From contig CM033745.1 of the NCBI GenBank assembly GCA_019671005.1, positions 5,627,146 through 5,691,145 of the forward strand: a stretch of 64,000 nt of DNA, given 5' to 3'. Source of the stretch: Hibiscus mutabilis (taxonomy: Eukaryota > Streptophyta > Magnoliopsida > Malvales > Malvaceae). The notes under the pieces are model-generated. The model worked only from the letters and a program-made list of their open reading frames with translations. It made no database searches and was not told the DNA's origin. The position numbers were made by a program, and so were the translations under genes. Shown here piece by piece: positions 24,225-37,000 of this stretch (position 1 is the first letter of the stretch; every line of letters begins with the position of its first letter).

Positions 24225-24694
24225 ATGGCGTCAAAGTTGAAAAACATGAACAAAAAATGATTTTCGTGGCCCTGCTTGGGCTGATTCTTGGTGTATTAGC
24301 CCGCTCATGTGTTCAGGGGCTGCAGAAGAGTTTAGACGAAGAGAATGGAAGCTATTTCTGACAACAGTTCGGTGAGTTTAATGTTAATAGTTCCTGAATT
24401 AATCAACTCAGCATGAGTCTGTCTGAGAAAATTTGAGACAATTTGGTCGATTCTGTGCTGACATTTTGCTTTTGTAAATGGGAATTTGCAGATAAAGTAT
24501 GCAGCGATGTGTGCAGAAGAACCAAGGATGGCTTCGTCACATTAACGATCAAATTTCTCCATTTCTTCGTTTCAAGATGGTTACAATTCAGATATTTGCC
24601 GGCATTGTTCCCGGCGCCTCGGATAACGTCTATGTTGTTTTGGGTAGCATTTACTAGATCAATCTCATCCATGCCAGATAACCCTTTGCAGTAG
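24225..24694 (+). pseudogene. small gene for a putative secreted protein, broken
   Basis: I do not recognise this family. A TATA-like TATATAAAT lies at 24082-24090. ATG 24225 opens MASKLKNMNKK and then hits TGA directly after a six-A run. One more A would join it to the frame from ATG 24257, MIFVALLGLILGVLARSC, a typical signal peptide, followed by VQGLQKSLDEENGSYF and TGA at 24359-24361. GT at 24372 and AG at 24490-24491 could bound an intron. The second exon stays open in the same frame (DKVCSDVCRRTKDGF...) to a stop at 24692-24694. Thus a one-base run difference and one TGA (perhaps from CGA) separate it from a readable two-exon gene with paired cysteines. It may be a dead gene, an assembly artefact, or a 34-residue peptide gene. 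Confidence 0.35.
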
Positions 24695-25450
24695 CTTTTG
24701 TTTTGGATAAATTTGTAAGAGTTGGGAAACGAATTGCAGTAACTTTCGGTTCATCGTTCAGTTTCAGTTCATCCACTGCTGCAATTCCAGCCACATTAAG
24801 GTTGGGCTGGCATTATGATGATGTGATGAATTTGGATAATAAAACAAAATTACATTCCAAGTTTGCGAAAATGTAAAGCTGCAAATTAATACTTATGGTA
24901 AATATCAATGAAAATCAACCATGAGATCCAATTCTTAGTGAATTTTCAGTTATGCAAGTTTCACTTGGATTATAGTTTCTCTTTTTAACTTATGAAGGTA
25001 AAAAAAAAAATTACTTTGCATGATGCAACAGTAACAATGGATAAACAGAGACCAACAATTAATGCAACAAAATGAAGCTGTTTTTCATTCTTCAAAATGT
25101 TCAAAACCCACAATAACAGCAATCATATCTGAACCCTGCAACAATTTTCCTAATTTACAACAACACACAAGTTATTATAATAATGAAGATAAATGCTGAT
25201 GCAGATAACGGTAACTCTAATTTGCTAATTGTGCAAAATTCAAATGACGTTCGTAAAGAAAAAGAAAATAAAACACACTAAAGTTTCCCGATTCACTCTA
25301 TTCCTTCATTCCTCGTTTTCTCTAACTGCAAAATCAAATCCGGACGATCGAGCTACGATCTACTTTTTCTAGGACCTACCCTTGGCCGGCATTTGCATGG
25401 ATCCTATCTATTGCTTGGTTTAAACCAAGCATGAATGTTGAAGCCTATAC
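24695..25450. other. intergenic region, HYL1 3' flank
   Basis: No gene seen. The right half should contain the 3' UTR of the minus-strand HYL1 gene. A reading frame that stays open over most of ~24705-24870 on the plus strand resembles no family I know. Confidence 0.4.
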
Positions 25451-27073
25451 CTAACTCAGAGTGGGATCATCCATTGAAGCTATCTTGTCGCTGCCAGTCA
25501 ATTTAATCAAATCAGTTGGATCATCGTAAACAATGGAATGTTTATTTTCCATGTATGGAGCCTCGTGATTGCTATAAATAGAATACACAGCTGTTAAAAG
25601 CCCATTTTTAGAACTATGGGCAACCTGGTGAGCCAATGCAATATCTGCAGAAAGCATATCTCGCTCGCATGAGTCACTCACTATCTTTGTATCTTGGGGA
25701 CTCCCCCCAACTTCTGTACCTAGAATTTCTGAACTCGGTATAGTAAAAGAATCAGTTTGAACCCATTCTGGTTTTAGCAGATCATCCGAACCAATGACCG
25801 AAATGCCAGTTGTTTTGTCTTGAGGACGTCCGTCATTTTTCCCATAGTGTTTTCTTTTAAACATTCTCTTTTTGAATCGAACTTTCTTTGCCTTAGGAAC
25901 TTTCAAAGTCTCGTCAGGATTACTAGCTGTCTCTGTTGCCCTCTTTCTGTGAGGAATAACCGTTAGCTGCGAGTTGCTGAATGTCTGATTAGATGATTCC
26001 GATGTAGTTGACTGAATAGCCAGTAGAGCAATTCTGGCAGCTTTGATCTCTGCTTCTTTTTTGGTTTTTGCTGCAGCTCCAATATACCGAATGCCTCCAA
26101 TCTCAACTGTACATGAATAGTGAGGCAATCGCCCCACTGCTTCATCCTTCTGGCACTGATACACGGGCATTGCATAATTCATCTTCTGTGCATACTCCTG
26201 TAGTAGATTTTTGCACAAGCCTGTCTCGTGCTGAAGCAGAAATCCATAGAACAAGATAGTTCAAAACTCCAAAATAAAGTTACTTAATAAAGGAAAATGC
26301 CAACCACTAACCAAATATCATAAACTAAACCACAGTAAAACTTACAACAGGTTGAGAGATGCTTTCACTGATTACACCAGCCTTGAACAACTCCCTGAGA
26401 GCAACTTCAGCAGCTGAATGCTCTGCTGCCTTGCGGTTAAAAAATCCAGGCAACGAATCATATCTAACATTATTTACTTCCACTGTTGATCTAAACGACG
26501 GTTCATGGGAAGGGCCTTTCTTGACAGTCTCATATACAGGTGTAGGAAGACCCGCTTTTTGCGCATATTCCTGCAATTGGCTCTTGAAAACATAGCAATT
26601 GGAAACACCTGGAAACAATATTGGAGTAAATGGAAACAAAAATAAGCTGCAGTTAAGGAACAGTCCCTTAAAACAAACAGCCACAAAAATACAATTCCAA
26701 CACTGAATCCATATATCATGCAATATATCAAGGAATATGAACTTTGAAAACAATCGGCCAGAAAGAGAACAATTCCAATACCGAACCCATAATCTAGAGC
26801 TTGGATAAGTAACCTACACAATCATAGCAATTAATCACTTGGATTCCCCGAACAACATACCCTCTTTCACAATAAAAATTCACCATTTACAATCTCATCC
26901 ACGATAAACTGAAGCAAATTCAAGCTCTGGTAAACAATAAATTTGATTCAAAAGAATGCCCATTCCATTAATTTGGAAGGGAGATCAAAATACGTGTAAT
27001 TTAGCAAGGAATTCCCAGCAATCAAAAGAATTTAAAAATATGTATTACCTGAGAAGTTTACGTTGGTGGGCAT
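25451..27073 (-). CDS. HYL1: HYL1/DRB1 double-stranded RNA-binding protein
   Basis: Three exons, 27049-27073, 26346-26608 and 25451-26230, join in phase to 355 residues. Residues ~10-83 and ~97-170 form two dsRNA-binding domains. The first has YVFKSQLQEYAQKAGLPTPVY and SLPGFFNRKAAEHSAAEVAL; the second has HETGLCKNLLQEYAQKMNYA and KTKKEAEIKAARIALL. A basic nuclear signal lies at ~206-228 (KVPKAKKVRFKKR). This order and the TGLCKNLLQEYAQKMNYA linker are diagnostic of HYL1 (DRB1), the nuclear partner of DCL1 that positions primary microRNAs for accurate dicing. The Arabidopsis protein is ~419 residues and ends in 28-residue repeats. I see no such repeats here; the tail is acidic and serine-rich. 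The very short first exon codes only MPTNVNFS plus one base. No lesion is visible. Confidence 0.95.
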
Positions 27074-28020
27074 AGCTTGCGGTGATTCTTGAGTTTTTCG
27101 CTTAACTGAAAATTTGGAAGAAAAATAAACGAAATAAACGTGTTTGGGTGGGAAATTGATACGAAAGACTGAAACAGAAACTTTCTGAATGAAAGGGTTT
27201 GTGGAAAACTCGCGTCCATGGGAGTGTTGATGGAGGTAAGACACCAATGCCGTCCAAGGTTTGAGATTGGGGTTAATCGAACGGCCAGTAAAAAATTTCC
27301 TTTCCCCCTTTTTATAATAATGATTTTATTTGTTTCAATTATGTAAGATTGTTCTATGATTTGAAATGTTTAATGTTTTTTAAAAAATAAATAAATTTAC
27401 TATCATTTTGGAAAATTTTAAAATCATTAAATAAATTGCATTATTTAGCCTAGTGAATCTTAAGTTGGTGTAATTAGGTTAGAATTATAAAATTCAAGAT
27501 AGTTAATGTAACCAAAAACCAATTAGTCCGGTAGAATAAAATACTATATCTCTTAAATAATATCAGATGTTCAAATCATGACATTATGAATGGAGTAAAT
27601 TGAGTTGGGAGAGTCGCCCCCATAATATTCAAGATATCAATGGTAAAAAAATATATATACATGTAAATATGTAGTATTAGTATCAATAGATATGTAAAAA
27701 AATATCAATTAAATATGCAATATGATATCATAAATTTTACAAACAATTTGTATTAACTATTTAGTTAAAAATATTTAAATTTTGTTGATTGATTCTTAGT
27801 TTGATTTACATGCCTATTACTGTGACGTGAGAAAAATATGAATTTGAGTGTATATCATTCTTTCAAATTATGAATAGAGATATCTAAATAATTTATACAT
27901 TGTAATAAAAATATACTATTTCACTTAAATTATTTTTTATTTTGAATCCTATATAATATTGATATTTTAATTTTTTGGGATATTTTTTTCAAGGAAAATA
28001 AGAAATCAATATATTAAGCA
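27074..28020. other. intergenic region, HYL1 promoter side
   Basis: The first ~230 bp upstream of the HYL1 ATG are the likely promoter and leader. Beyond that the sequence is strongly AT-rich and I see no feature. Confidence 0.4.
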
Positions 28021-28215
28021 TCCAACTCTTTTAACAAGTTTGGAATCAACTTGCAATAACTCTTCCTATAATTATCACAGCACTCATACTGGACAATGTA
28101 TCCTTCCTGGCTTCCTCTCTTTTAAGACTGACATAACAAGCAAAAACATCACTCTCCACTATACCATCTTGGAATCCTAAATGGGAAGCCAACTCAAGAG
28201 CTGTAATCATTGTTA
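28020..28215 (-). mobile_element. LINE RNase H fragment
   Basis: Read on the minus strand, this stretch gives ALELASHLGFQDGIVESDV and then SLKREEARKDTLSSM, the pattern of the reverse-transcriptase-like RNase H domain (RVT_3) found at the C-terminus of plant non-LTR retrotransposon ORF2. It is a short degraded piece without other domains. Confidence 0.6.
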
Positions 28216-30120
28216 GAAATATTTATGTAAAAATACATTGTTAACACTGACTGAACAATAAGAAAGAACAAATAAATAAGGATAGAAACATGTTTATTAA
28301 TTTGTAAAAAATCTAATTATCTTTTAAGCAATTTTTTCAGATTAATATAATCGCTCAATTAGACGACAACTATAAAACTAATATAATAATTTAGGATTAG
28401 TTTAGTATTGCTTTTTAAAAGTAATTTTTAAAAGTACTGTTAGAAATAGAGTTTAAAAAGAAATTTTAAAAAGTTGATTGTAAGATTTTAGTATTTAGCA
28501 TTGTTGTCAAAAAATATTTTTAAGAAAATAAATAATTATTTTAGACATGATATTGTAAGTTATATATGAATATATATATATAAATGATATTCAAATTCTT
28601 TAATATTATAATACATGGAATATATCTGCTTAAATTATAATAAAAAGATAAAAAAAACATTTTATGATAATTTATTGTTAATATTTATATATATGAAATA
28701 TTATAAAATAAAATTGAAAGATATTATAACATCCCAAAAATTTAATATTCGAAACTATTGACTTTTTCTATATAATCAATCAAAGGTTGTGGTGCATGAT
28801 GTGTGCACGTGTAAACCATTGAAGTGCATGGTGTTATTTATGAAGGGCATGAGCTGGCAACAAATCAAAGGGTAAATTTGTCAATTCCCTTTCTAACTGA
28901 GATTATTCTCCGCCAAAGCTAAAATTATTAATTTTGGTTTAAAATCACAGTTTGAAAAGTGATTTTGTCTTATTTTTTATCCGTTTAAGATTAATTTTAC
29001 GTTTCAAACCAATTTTTCAAATAAAACCTCGTTTAAAACACATTCGTGAACGGGCCCTTACTAACAATTGCCGTGTTTTTCTGTCAAACCTGCATACAGA
29101 AACCATTCCCAACTAAAACAGTCCACAAGCAAAAACAAAACCATCACAATCCCTATAACAACACCTCCACTGATAAGCAGACAATTAAAATAGTTCTCAA
29201 AAGTGACATCTAAGCAGACAAATTATACTAATAAGCCGCTAAAATAGCTTTAAACTTAATTAATTAAAGTGCAAGAAACGACGTCGTATATAAATTATTT
29301 CAACATCAAATGAAGTTGTAAACCCTTAAAAAAACAAATTGATTCACCAAATACATCTGGCGCTCTTAAATTAAGTTTAGAGAGAAGAGGAATTAGCTTC
29401 TCAAATTATAATTCTGCATTGGTTCTAAATATTAAAACAAAATTAATTTAATTTTAAAAGCATGCTTATTATATTGATTAAGTTTTTCTGTCAATTTCGT
29501 TAAAACATTAAATTTCTATTCAAATTCTGTGTGAAACCATTTCTAATATGCAAAGTCAAATTATAAATCAATGCATATTTAGCACGTCACGTCAACAACT
29601 TCAATATAATGTGTTAAACAAAAAGTAATCCTCTCGAGTTTTAATAGTATTATTTAATTAAATAAATAATATTATATTCTCATATCAAAATTTGAACCAA
29701 TACAAAATAAGATAATATAAGTATTCTTAGTCATTAGACTAATTAGTGAATCTCTTAATAGTATTTTTGAACTAGCATTAAACATTCAAACAAATAATAT
29801 TGATGGGGAAAATATATTAATGTAATATTAAATTTTAAAAAATTTAATTGCAATATTTTAATATCTAGAGATGTTATTTTTTGAACAAACGGTATCAGCG
29901 GACATTAAACAAAGAAATATAAAAACTTACAACAAAAAACATAGATCATACAAGGAAAGCAAACATAAAACGGAAACCACACAAAGGCAGCAACACAAGA
30001 ACGAAAACAGAAAAAAATGCACAAGTAAATCGAAGAGGAGCCGGAGCATCAAAACCTGAGACTGTAGCTGCATGTCACTTATGTCGCATAGAAAAATAAT
30101 TATATCATTAGATAATGTGT
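28216..30120. other. AT-rich intergenic DNA
   Basis: No gene is supported. The sequence is low-complexity A/T with scattered short repeats. The stretch around 29875 (TTTTTTGAACAAACGGT) recurs near 46540 inside a KIN-4C intron, so both are probably pieces of the same dispersed repeat. Confidence 0.4.
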
Positions 30121-33100
30121 AGGAAAATTCGACGAGTCAACACGTTAAAGAAGTCATATTCGTTTGGTACCATAGAAGGATGTTCAACGTCCCCTTGCGA
30201 AGGGTAGCTTAGGCTTTAAGAATTTACATCAGCAGAATAAGATTTTTTTCATGAAAATAGGATTTCAACTATTATCTAACAAGGGTGATAGTAAATTATG
30301 GGTCCAAGTGTTGAAATTCAAGTACAAAGTAGAAGAGGCGCTTCCAATTTTGATTTACGTAGTAATTGTTCCTAATTGTGGTAGGGTTTATATAGTGTTT
30401 GGGATGAGATTAAGAAGAGCGTAAGTTAAAATATTCGAGATGGGACAATGATGAATTTTTGGTATGATAATTGGCTTCATAATATGGGTCGCTTTGTCTT
30501 TTCTTGCACTTCGGATGGCTCTCCTCGACCGGTAATAGTGTCCGAGATTGTAAATGCGTCCGGCACTTAGGATTTAAACCGCATGTCGTCATGCTTGTCC
30601 CAATGTGTTCTGGAGAGTATCGCTACGGTTAAACCCCCACAAGCTCATTTAAGAGCATACAATTGGATGGAGGTGGGAGGATAAGCGGAATTTTACGTCG
30701 AAGTTGGCATATGCGTTCTTGGTGGATAAAAGGACGTCAGTGCAGGATCCTACATGGAGGAAAATTTGGAGGTTGTGTGTGTTCAAAGATCAATTATGAG
30801 ATAGTTGTAAAAGACATACTTATTTTATTTTGTTTATTAATAAGAAGCTATTATTATTATTTCAGTCTTATTCTGTGTATTTATAAATAAACTGAATTAT
30901 AATAAAGTCATTAGAATAATATAATTATTATTGAATGTCCTTAGTCGATAATTATTGTGGGCTTGGACAACAATAATGTTAAGACTAATATGTAGTTGAT
31001 TGATGACAAAGTGTTGTCATTGACATGGAGATGTCAAAACCAATATATAAGTATGTGTTAGAGAACGACATACTGGACTGGCCCGTTATAAACATGTTTC
31101 TTGGATTATTATGTGACAATCACAACATTGCTCATGGTGATAACCACATGTATGATCCTCAGACTTGAGATCATCACTATTTCAACATCGTGAGTGACAT
31201 ATTTTGATACGGTCAAACGTATGTCGTAACTGACTACACTATAAAGACTGATATTGGATATGTCACAATCCATGTAGCGAAATATGGTTGATCAAGATAG
31301 GATTTATCCATCCTACATAATAGGAATAATATCATATGCCACTTGATTGAGTGAGACTAGAAAATGCATGACCATGCTCGAATAAATTGATATGAAATAT
31401 CATAGTTATTCGTTTATAATAGTCTACTCAAGATATCAAGAAACATTAGATGAACTATACAAGTGTGACTAATCCATGACTTGTGTCCGATCTTGATATG
31501 AGGACAAAAGGATGAAATACATAAAAGAAGTTAATCACGGAAAAAGGTTAAATCGAACCACGATTTCATGTAACTTAGGTAGCAATGATGTATTGCTAGA
31601 TGTCACTCATTGCTTGTAATGTTAGAATTGTTCTGGATATTACTGCTAACGTTACATGAACCTACAAGGGTCACACCCTATGATTGAAACGAACAAATAT
31701 CGACTAGATATCATGTCTACAAACTTGTTGTACACGTAATTAGTGAGAAATCGAAATTGTTATATGGATAATTTCATTTTTATATATATGTTAATATTTG
31801 ATAAGTTATTGTAATTATCAAATACTATTAATATATATATATATATATCTAAAAGAAACCTAATTAAAGTAGAATGCTATATAAATGCATAAGGTCTAGC
31901 AGCCAAAATATGCTCTTTTTTTAAATCATCTCTAACAGTTAGAAAAGAGAAAAATTGTTCGTTTTATTCGGGTGGACTGCATAGAGGTCGGAATGCTGTT
32001 GTGACTACTCAGATTTAATTTGGATTCTCTTATATTCGCTGCGAAATTTCAGATTGGTTGAGGTAATGTTTTTCATCCTTTATCACCCCGAATTCGTCTC
32101 TTGTACATAAATCATTGGTGGATTACGTCGGATAATTTTTTCGCTGTGCCATTGGGTGTACCGACATTTCTTAACAGTTGGCTGCAAAGCAACGCCTTCT
32201 AACGAATGTGGAACGGGTGCGGCATCACTTGGCTTCATCGGATGAGTGTATAATTTGCCGTGGGGGCTCGAAAAATATTGAGCATATTTTAAGGGGATCG
32301 TGAGCTATGGGCCAAGGTAGTACCAATGGCTCAACTTAGTGAGTTCATGCATTTACCTTTTGAGATTTGGTTGGTGAGAAATGCAACGCAAGTTTCGCGT
32401 ATATTGTCGAATGATGAGGAATAGAATGTTCGCTTTTCGGTTTATTGTTGGTTGTTGTGAAAACATAAACGCAGTATGATTTTTTATGAAAATTTTATCC
32501 AATATGAGGATATTCTGATACAGAGTGGCCGATTAGTTGAGGAACGCAGACGAGCCTTTGCTGGTACGTCGCGTGTGCAGGAAACTGGCATGGCAGTCTC
32601 GTGAACATGATTGGGCCGCTAGTGAGTTAGGTGAAAGTCAACGTTGATGCTGCGGTGAATGTTTCGGATTGAAGGGTTGCAGTTGGGGGCGTTTTCCGAG
32701 ATGAGAAAGGTAATTGGTTAGGTGGATTTTCCAGATTTGTGGGTCAATGTTCAATGTTAATGGCGAGTTGTGGGCAATTCATGATGCGCTTGGAATTGCA
32801 TGGTCGCGGGTTTCGACGGATTGAATTAGAGACAAATTGTTTGGAGGCATTTAAAATAGTCAATAATGAATCAACGACATTGGAAGGTAGTGTCTAGTTG
32901 TGTCAATTATAAAATTTTGAACAGGAATTGGGTGGCGATGTTTTGGCATATTCGTCGGGCGCGAAATAGGGTTGCGGATTCGCTAGCCGCAATGTGTCGG
33001 GATAGACCAAGGGAGAATTTGGATTTGAGCAGTCCCCACAGAATGTAGTACACCTAATACAACAGGAGCAAGATCGGCTGAATATCGAGGCTGATGAGTC

Positions 33101-33130
33101 GCGTGATTGTTTGAGTAGGGCATGAGGATC
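30120..33130 (+). mobile_element. degenerate LINE (ORF2 C-terminal part), interrupted
   Basis: Several frames give the conserved tail of plant L1-type ORF2. The first half has GSLGFKNLHQQNKIFFMKIG and KLWVQVLKFKYK at ~30195-30335, then NFWYDNWLHNMG at ~30450-30490 and WRKIWRL at ~30750-30775. The second half resumes at ~32180 with AAKQRLLTNVERVR and SSDECIICRGGS..IEHIL (zinc-binding region). An RNase H-like end follows, with VNVDAAVN at ~32637 and later LETNCLEAFKIVNN. Many frameshifts and stops show it is dead. About 1.35 kb between the halves is foreign. Confidence 0.8.
30787..32150. mobile_element. unclassified insertion inside the LINE
   Basis: This segment separates two consecutive parts of the LINE reading frame and has no coding potential. 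It contains an AT dinucleotide run at ~31828-31850 and long mixed sequence of the kind seen in plant LTRs or large non-coding elements. Borders are approximate. The flanks TTGTGTGT (left) and TTGGGTGT (right) may be a worn target duplication, but I could not establish terminal repeats. Confidence 0.45.
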
Positions 33131-34032
33131 CTTGGAGGGTGAGTAAGTGATCCATAGTTTTATGGTTTTTTTATTTCTTGTTTAGGAAGTCTGTATTTTA
33201 CGTTTTTTTTGTTCGAATTTGCAACATTTATTGTTCTGTAAGTATTTTATAAGTACTCTTTTCCCCCCCTTAAATTTAAGAAGTTTTTAACGAGACCTAT
33301 AATAATACTACATTTTTTATATAAAAAGAAAGAAGAAGTCATATTCATTTTTGATTGAAGGTAAAAAAAATCGAAGTCGAAAAAGCAAACAGACTGGCTG
33401 TTTTATACGGAAAAAAAATCCAATCCAATTCAATCCACTATCGAACAAGAACCGAACACATACATAGAGAGCCGAACAAGATACATAATTAAGAATGCTT
33501 GATGGATTGAACCTTTTTAGAGATTACATAAAAATCTGAACAAACACATAGTTGAGAATGCTTGAGGGATTGAACATTTTTATTTTTCCAAAAAAACGCA
33601 ATTAACGTTTAAAAAAGAAGAAGAAAAGTTCAACAGTAAAAGAAAAATCTAAAACGGGAAAAAATGAAAACACAAACGAAAAAGACGACCTTTTATTGTG
33701 TATTTTTGGATTGGACTTTTGCATTTTGTCAACGACTGCGCTGTAATAATGAATTGGAACACGGAAAACGGAACAGAGAAACACTTCCACAAGTTTTTTT
33801 CACATAAAAAAACAAATAAAATAAAATAAAAACCGGACGGACCCCTCTTTTAGCTCTCCTCTAAATTCTCTGGCCAAGCTCAACCCTTTCTCTCTTTGGG
33901 TCCCTCTCCCAGAAACAAACACTTTCAACTCCTCCATCTGTAACTCTCACCCATCTCGCCCCGAATCTTCCATTTGTTTCTATAAAAGAAATTAATTACT
34001 TTATTTCCTTTTGAGATTATTTGGGGTTAAAG
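33131..34032. other. CPR promoter and leader
   Basis: The left half is AT-rich with no gene. From ~33840 to 34030 the sequence is pyrimidine-rich (CTCTCC, TTTCTCTCTTTGGG), as in plant 5' leaders. A TATAAAAG at 33981-33988 is only 45 bp before the ATG and is therefore a doubtful promoter element. Confidence 0.45.
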
Positions 34033-37000
34033 ATGAGTTCGAGCTCGGATTTGGTGAGTTTTGTTGAATCGGTATTGGGAGTGTCGTTAGGTGGTTCGGT
34101 AACGGATTCTGTGATAGTGATCGCCACGACCTCGGTAGCCGTGATTCTGGGGCTTTTGGTGTTTCTCTGGAAGAAATCAGCTTCTGAACGGAGCCGTGAT
34201 GTGAAACCGTTGGTAGCTCCTAAGCCCGTTTCACTCAAGGATGATGAAGATGATGACGCCGTTATCGCTGCCGGTAAAACTAAAGTTACCATTTTCTACG
34301 GCACCCAGACGGGAACGGCTGAGGGATTTGCTAAGGTAAGTAAAGCAGTTACTGTAAAGCTCTGATTTTGATTGCCGAGTATGGTGATTTGATTGATTTG
34401 TTGAAAATGCAAGACTTTTGACTGTTGAATACTTGAGTGAACTGATGCCTTTTTGTTGATTGATAATCGGACGATAACTGATGTCAATACTGTTAATTTA
34501 GCTTATAATTTTAAATTTTTAATCACCGATTCGTTTGTGGAAAATTGGGTCGCTGGTTTAACTAATTGCACGTACAGATCTGGATTATGAAGTAGCAAAG
34601 AGATTATGGAAATGATTTCTTTCAATTTTAATTCATTATGAAGAAATTTAGGGTTAAAGCCAATATTTGAAGTTTACTTCCCCTTTTGTACGGTTTACAA
34701 CATTTCTGGGAACGTAACTGAATGTTCAGTTACAATAAATTTCTTATTCATAGGCAATTTATTGGCAGTATGGATTTGCTAAGTTTTCGTGTCCGTAGCT
34801 TTCGTCATTTGTAGCTCAAAGAAATCAGGACTTGACAATAGATAGAATCGTGGCATCAATAGTTCTTGGTAGTACTGCAAATTGTGGCTAATTTAGCTAC
34901 ATGAGGAGTGCTTTATTTTTTCCTCTTTTTCTGTTAGTCGTTGTTACACTGGGTGAAAAATTCGATGTGTGCTTGGCACATGGCGCTGCCTGATTGGAAG
35001 AGGCACCTGTTTTAATTTAAATGTTATTTTTTTATATGAGAATTTCGTATTGCAGGCTTTAGCAGAAGAGATTAAGGCAAGATATGAAAAAGCAGCTGTC
35101 AAAGTTGTTGACCTGGTAATGTATAGGGAACTATTTTTCTACTTTGTTTTCTTACTTGAGAAAATGTTCTAGTAATTACAATTACGTCCACTAAATTGTG
35201 TATGTCTCTTGTAAGGATGATTATGCTGAGGACGATGAACAATATGAAGAGAAGCTCAAAAAGGAGACTTTAGCCTTTTTCATGGTGGCCACGTAAGATA
35301 GATTCTTGCTTCTACTGGCACTGTTCTTGGTTGTTTATTTGTTTTGGCATTATATTAAGTCTGGGGTATTTAATATAGTTGAGTGTGATTGTAGTTATGG
35401 AGATGGGGAGCCAACCGATAATGCTGCGAGATTCTACAAATGGTTTACTGAGGTTGGTTGCTGCCTGAAAAGAACATTCAAATTTAGACTTTGTATTATG
35501 CCGACTTTTCCATTTTTTATTAACACTCATAACTACGCTGTTTTATTCCACGTCAGGGAAATGAAAGGCAGCCCTGGCTTCAACAACTCACGTATGGTGT
35601 TTTTGGTCTGGGTAACCGTCAATATGAACATTTTAATAAGGTAAACCGCAAATAGAGGCATAGGACCCACTAACTGAATAAGGCACTTAAGATTATGCAA
35701 TTTGCTTTCCTTGCTTTGTTTTCTCTTTTTCAGTTGTTTATTCTGGTTTGTTGGTCTTTTTTGGAAGTAGATAGCAAAGGTGCTTGATGAGCAACTTTCT
35801 GAACAAGGTATTTTTCTATCGTGTTTTGAGATTCAACCCTCCTGATCTAATTGATGGCATGTTTCTTACTAATGAATGTGGAGTCAAAAATTCAAGGTCA
35901 GGTGCAACTTGGGTGGTTCAGGATGAAAATTTACTCAAGTTTTCTAGGGTACCATACATATAAGCATATATCATTTCTTTAAAATTGCCTAAAAATAAGA
36001 GTTAGGAAAATTGATTTCATGATTGAGCTATATCATTTCTTTAACAGTAAACAAATAGCTGATAGCGTATCCATGCTTTCTTTGCATCTAACTTTACCCT
36101 TGGCGATTGAGGGAATGATAGATAACTGGATGGCTTTTTCTTGTGTGAACAGGTGCTAAACGTCTTATCGAAGTTGGTCTTGGTGATGATGATCAATGTA
36201 TTGAAGATGATTTTACTGCATGGTACGTAATCTTCTTTCAGTGGTTCTCTATAGTCATCACCCATTTTGTTGTCTCTCTCAAATGATGTGATGATGGAGT
36301 CTTCTTCGGACAGTACTTCAATATTGTGCTCTTTTAGCTTTATTTAATTGTTTTTTTTTATAACTTTTTGATTCCTCCCTTAGGAGAGAATTGCTTTGGC
36401 CAGAGTTAGACCAAATGCTTAGAGATGAAGATGATGAAAACACTGCCTCTACCCCATACACAGCTGCTATTCCTGAATATAGAGTAGTGATTCATGATCC
36501 TGCTGTGATGCACATTGAGGATAATTACTCAAATAAGGCAAATGGGAATGCTTCATATGACATCCACCATCCATGCAGGTAATGGAGGTGCATTGCAATG
36601 GTTTTCAAATCCCTTCTCCTGCTTTTATTTCCTTCATGAGGTCACTGTCATGATTTGCACACAGGGTTAATGTTGCTGTTCAGAGAGAGCTGCACAAGCC
36701 CAAATCTGATCGCTCCTGTATACATTTGGAGTTTGACATATCAGGGACTGGGATTACGTAAGTTCACAGCTTTGTAATTTTTGTTACTATAAATTTATAA
36801 TTGATTTTCTGTTAATCAATCTCTGTGAAAGTAGTATTAATATTTGCAGTGTTTAAGTGCTTTTGGTCCCATAGATTTTGTTTTACAAGAATAGATAAAT
36901 TTGGCTTGTGATTTATGACCATATACTCTTCCAATAATAATTTCAACTGTCCCAGATATGAAACTGGAGATCATGTTGGTGTTTATGCTGATAATTTCGT

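Noticed and set aside
24403..24672. 89-codon minus-strand open frame (MDEIDLVNATQNN...)
   Set aside because: It overlaps the plus-strand secreted-protein candidate, which has a TATA-like box, a signal peptide and splice sites; I see no family or promoter support for the minus strand.
30787..32150. Calling the LINE insert a solo LTR
   Set aside because: Clear TG..CA ends and a perfect target duplication could not be established, so it is left unclassified.
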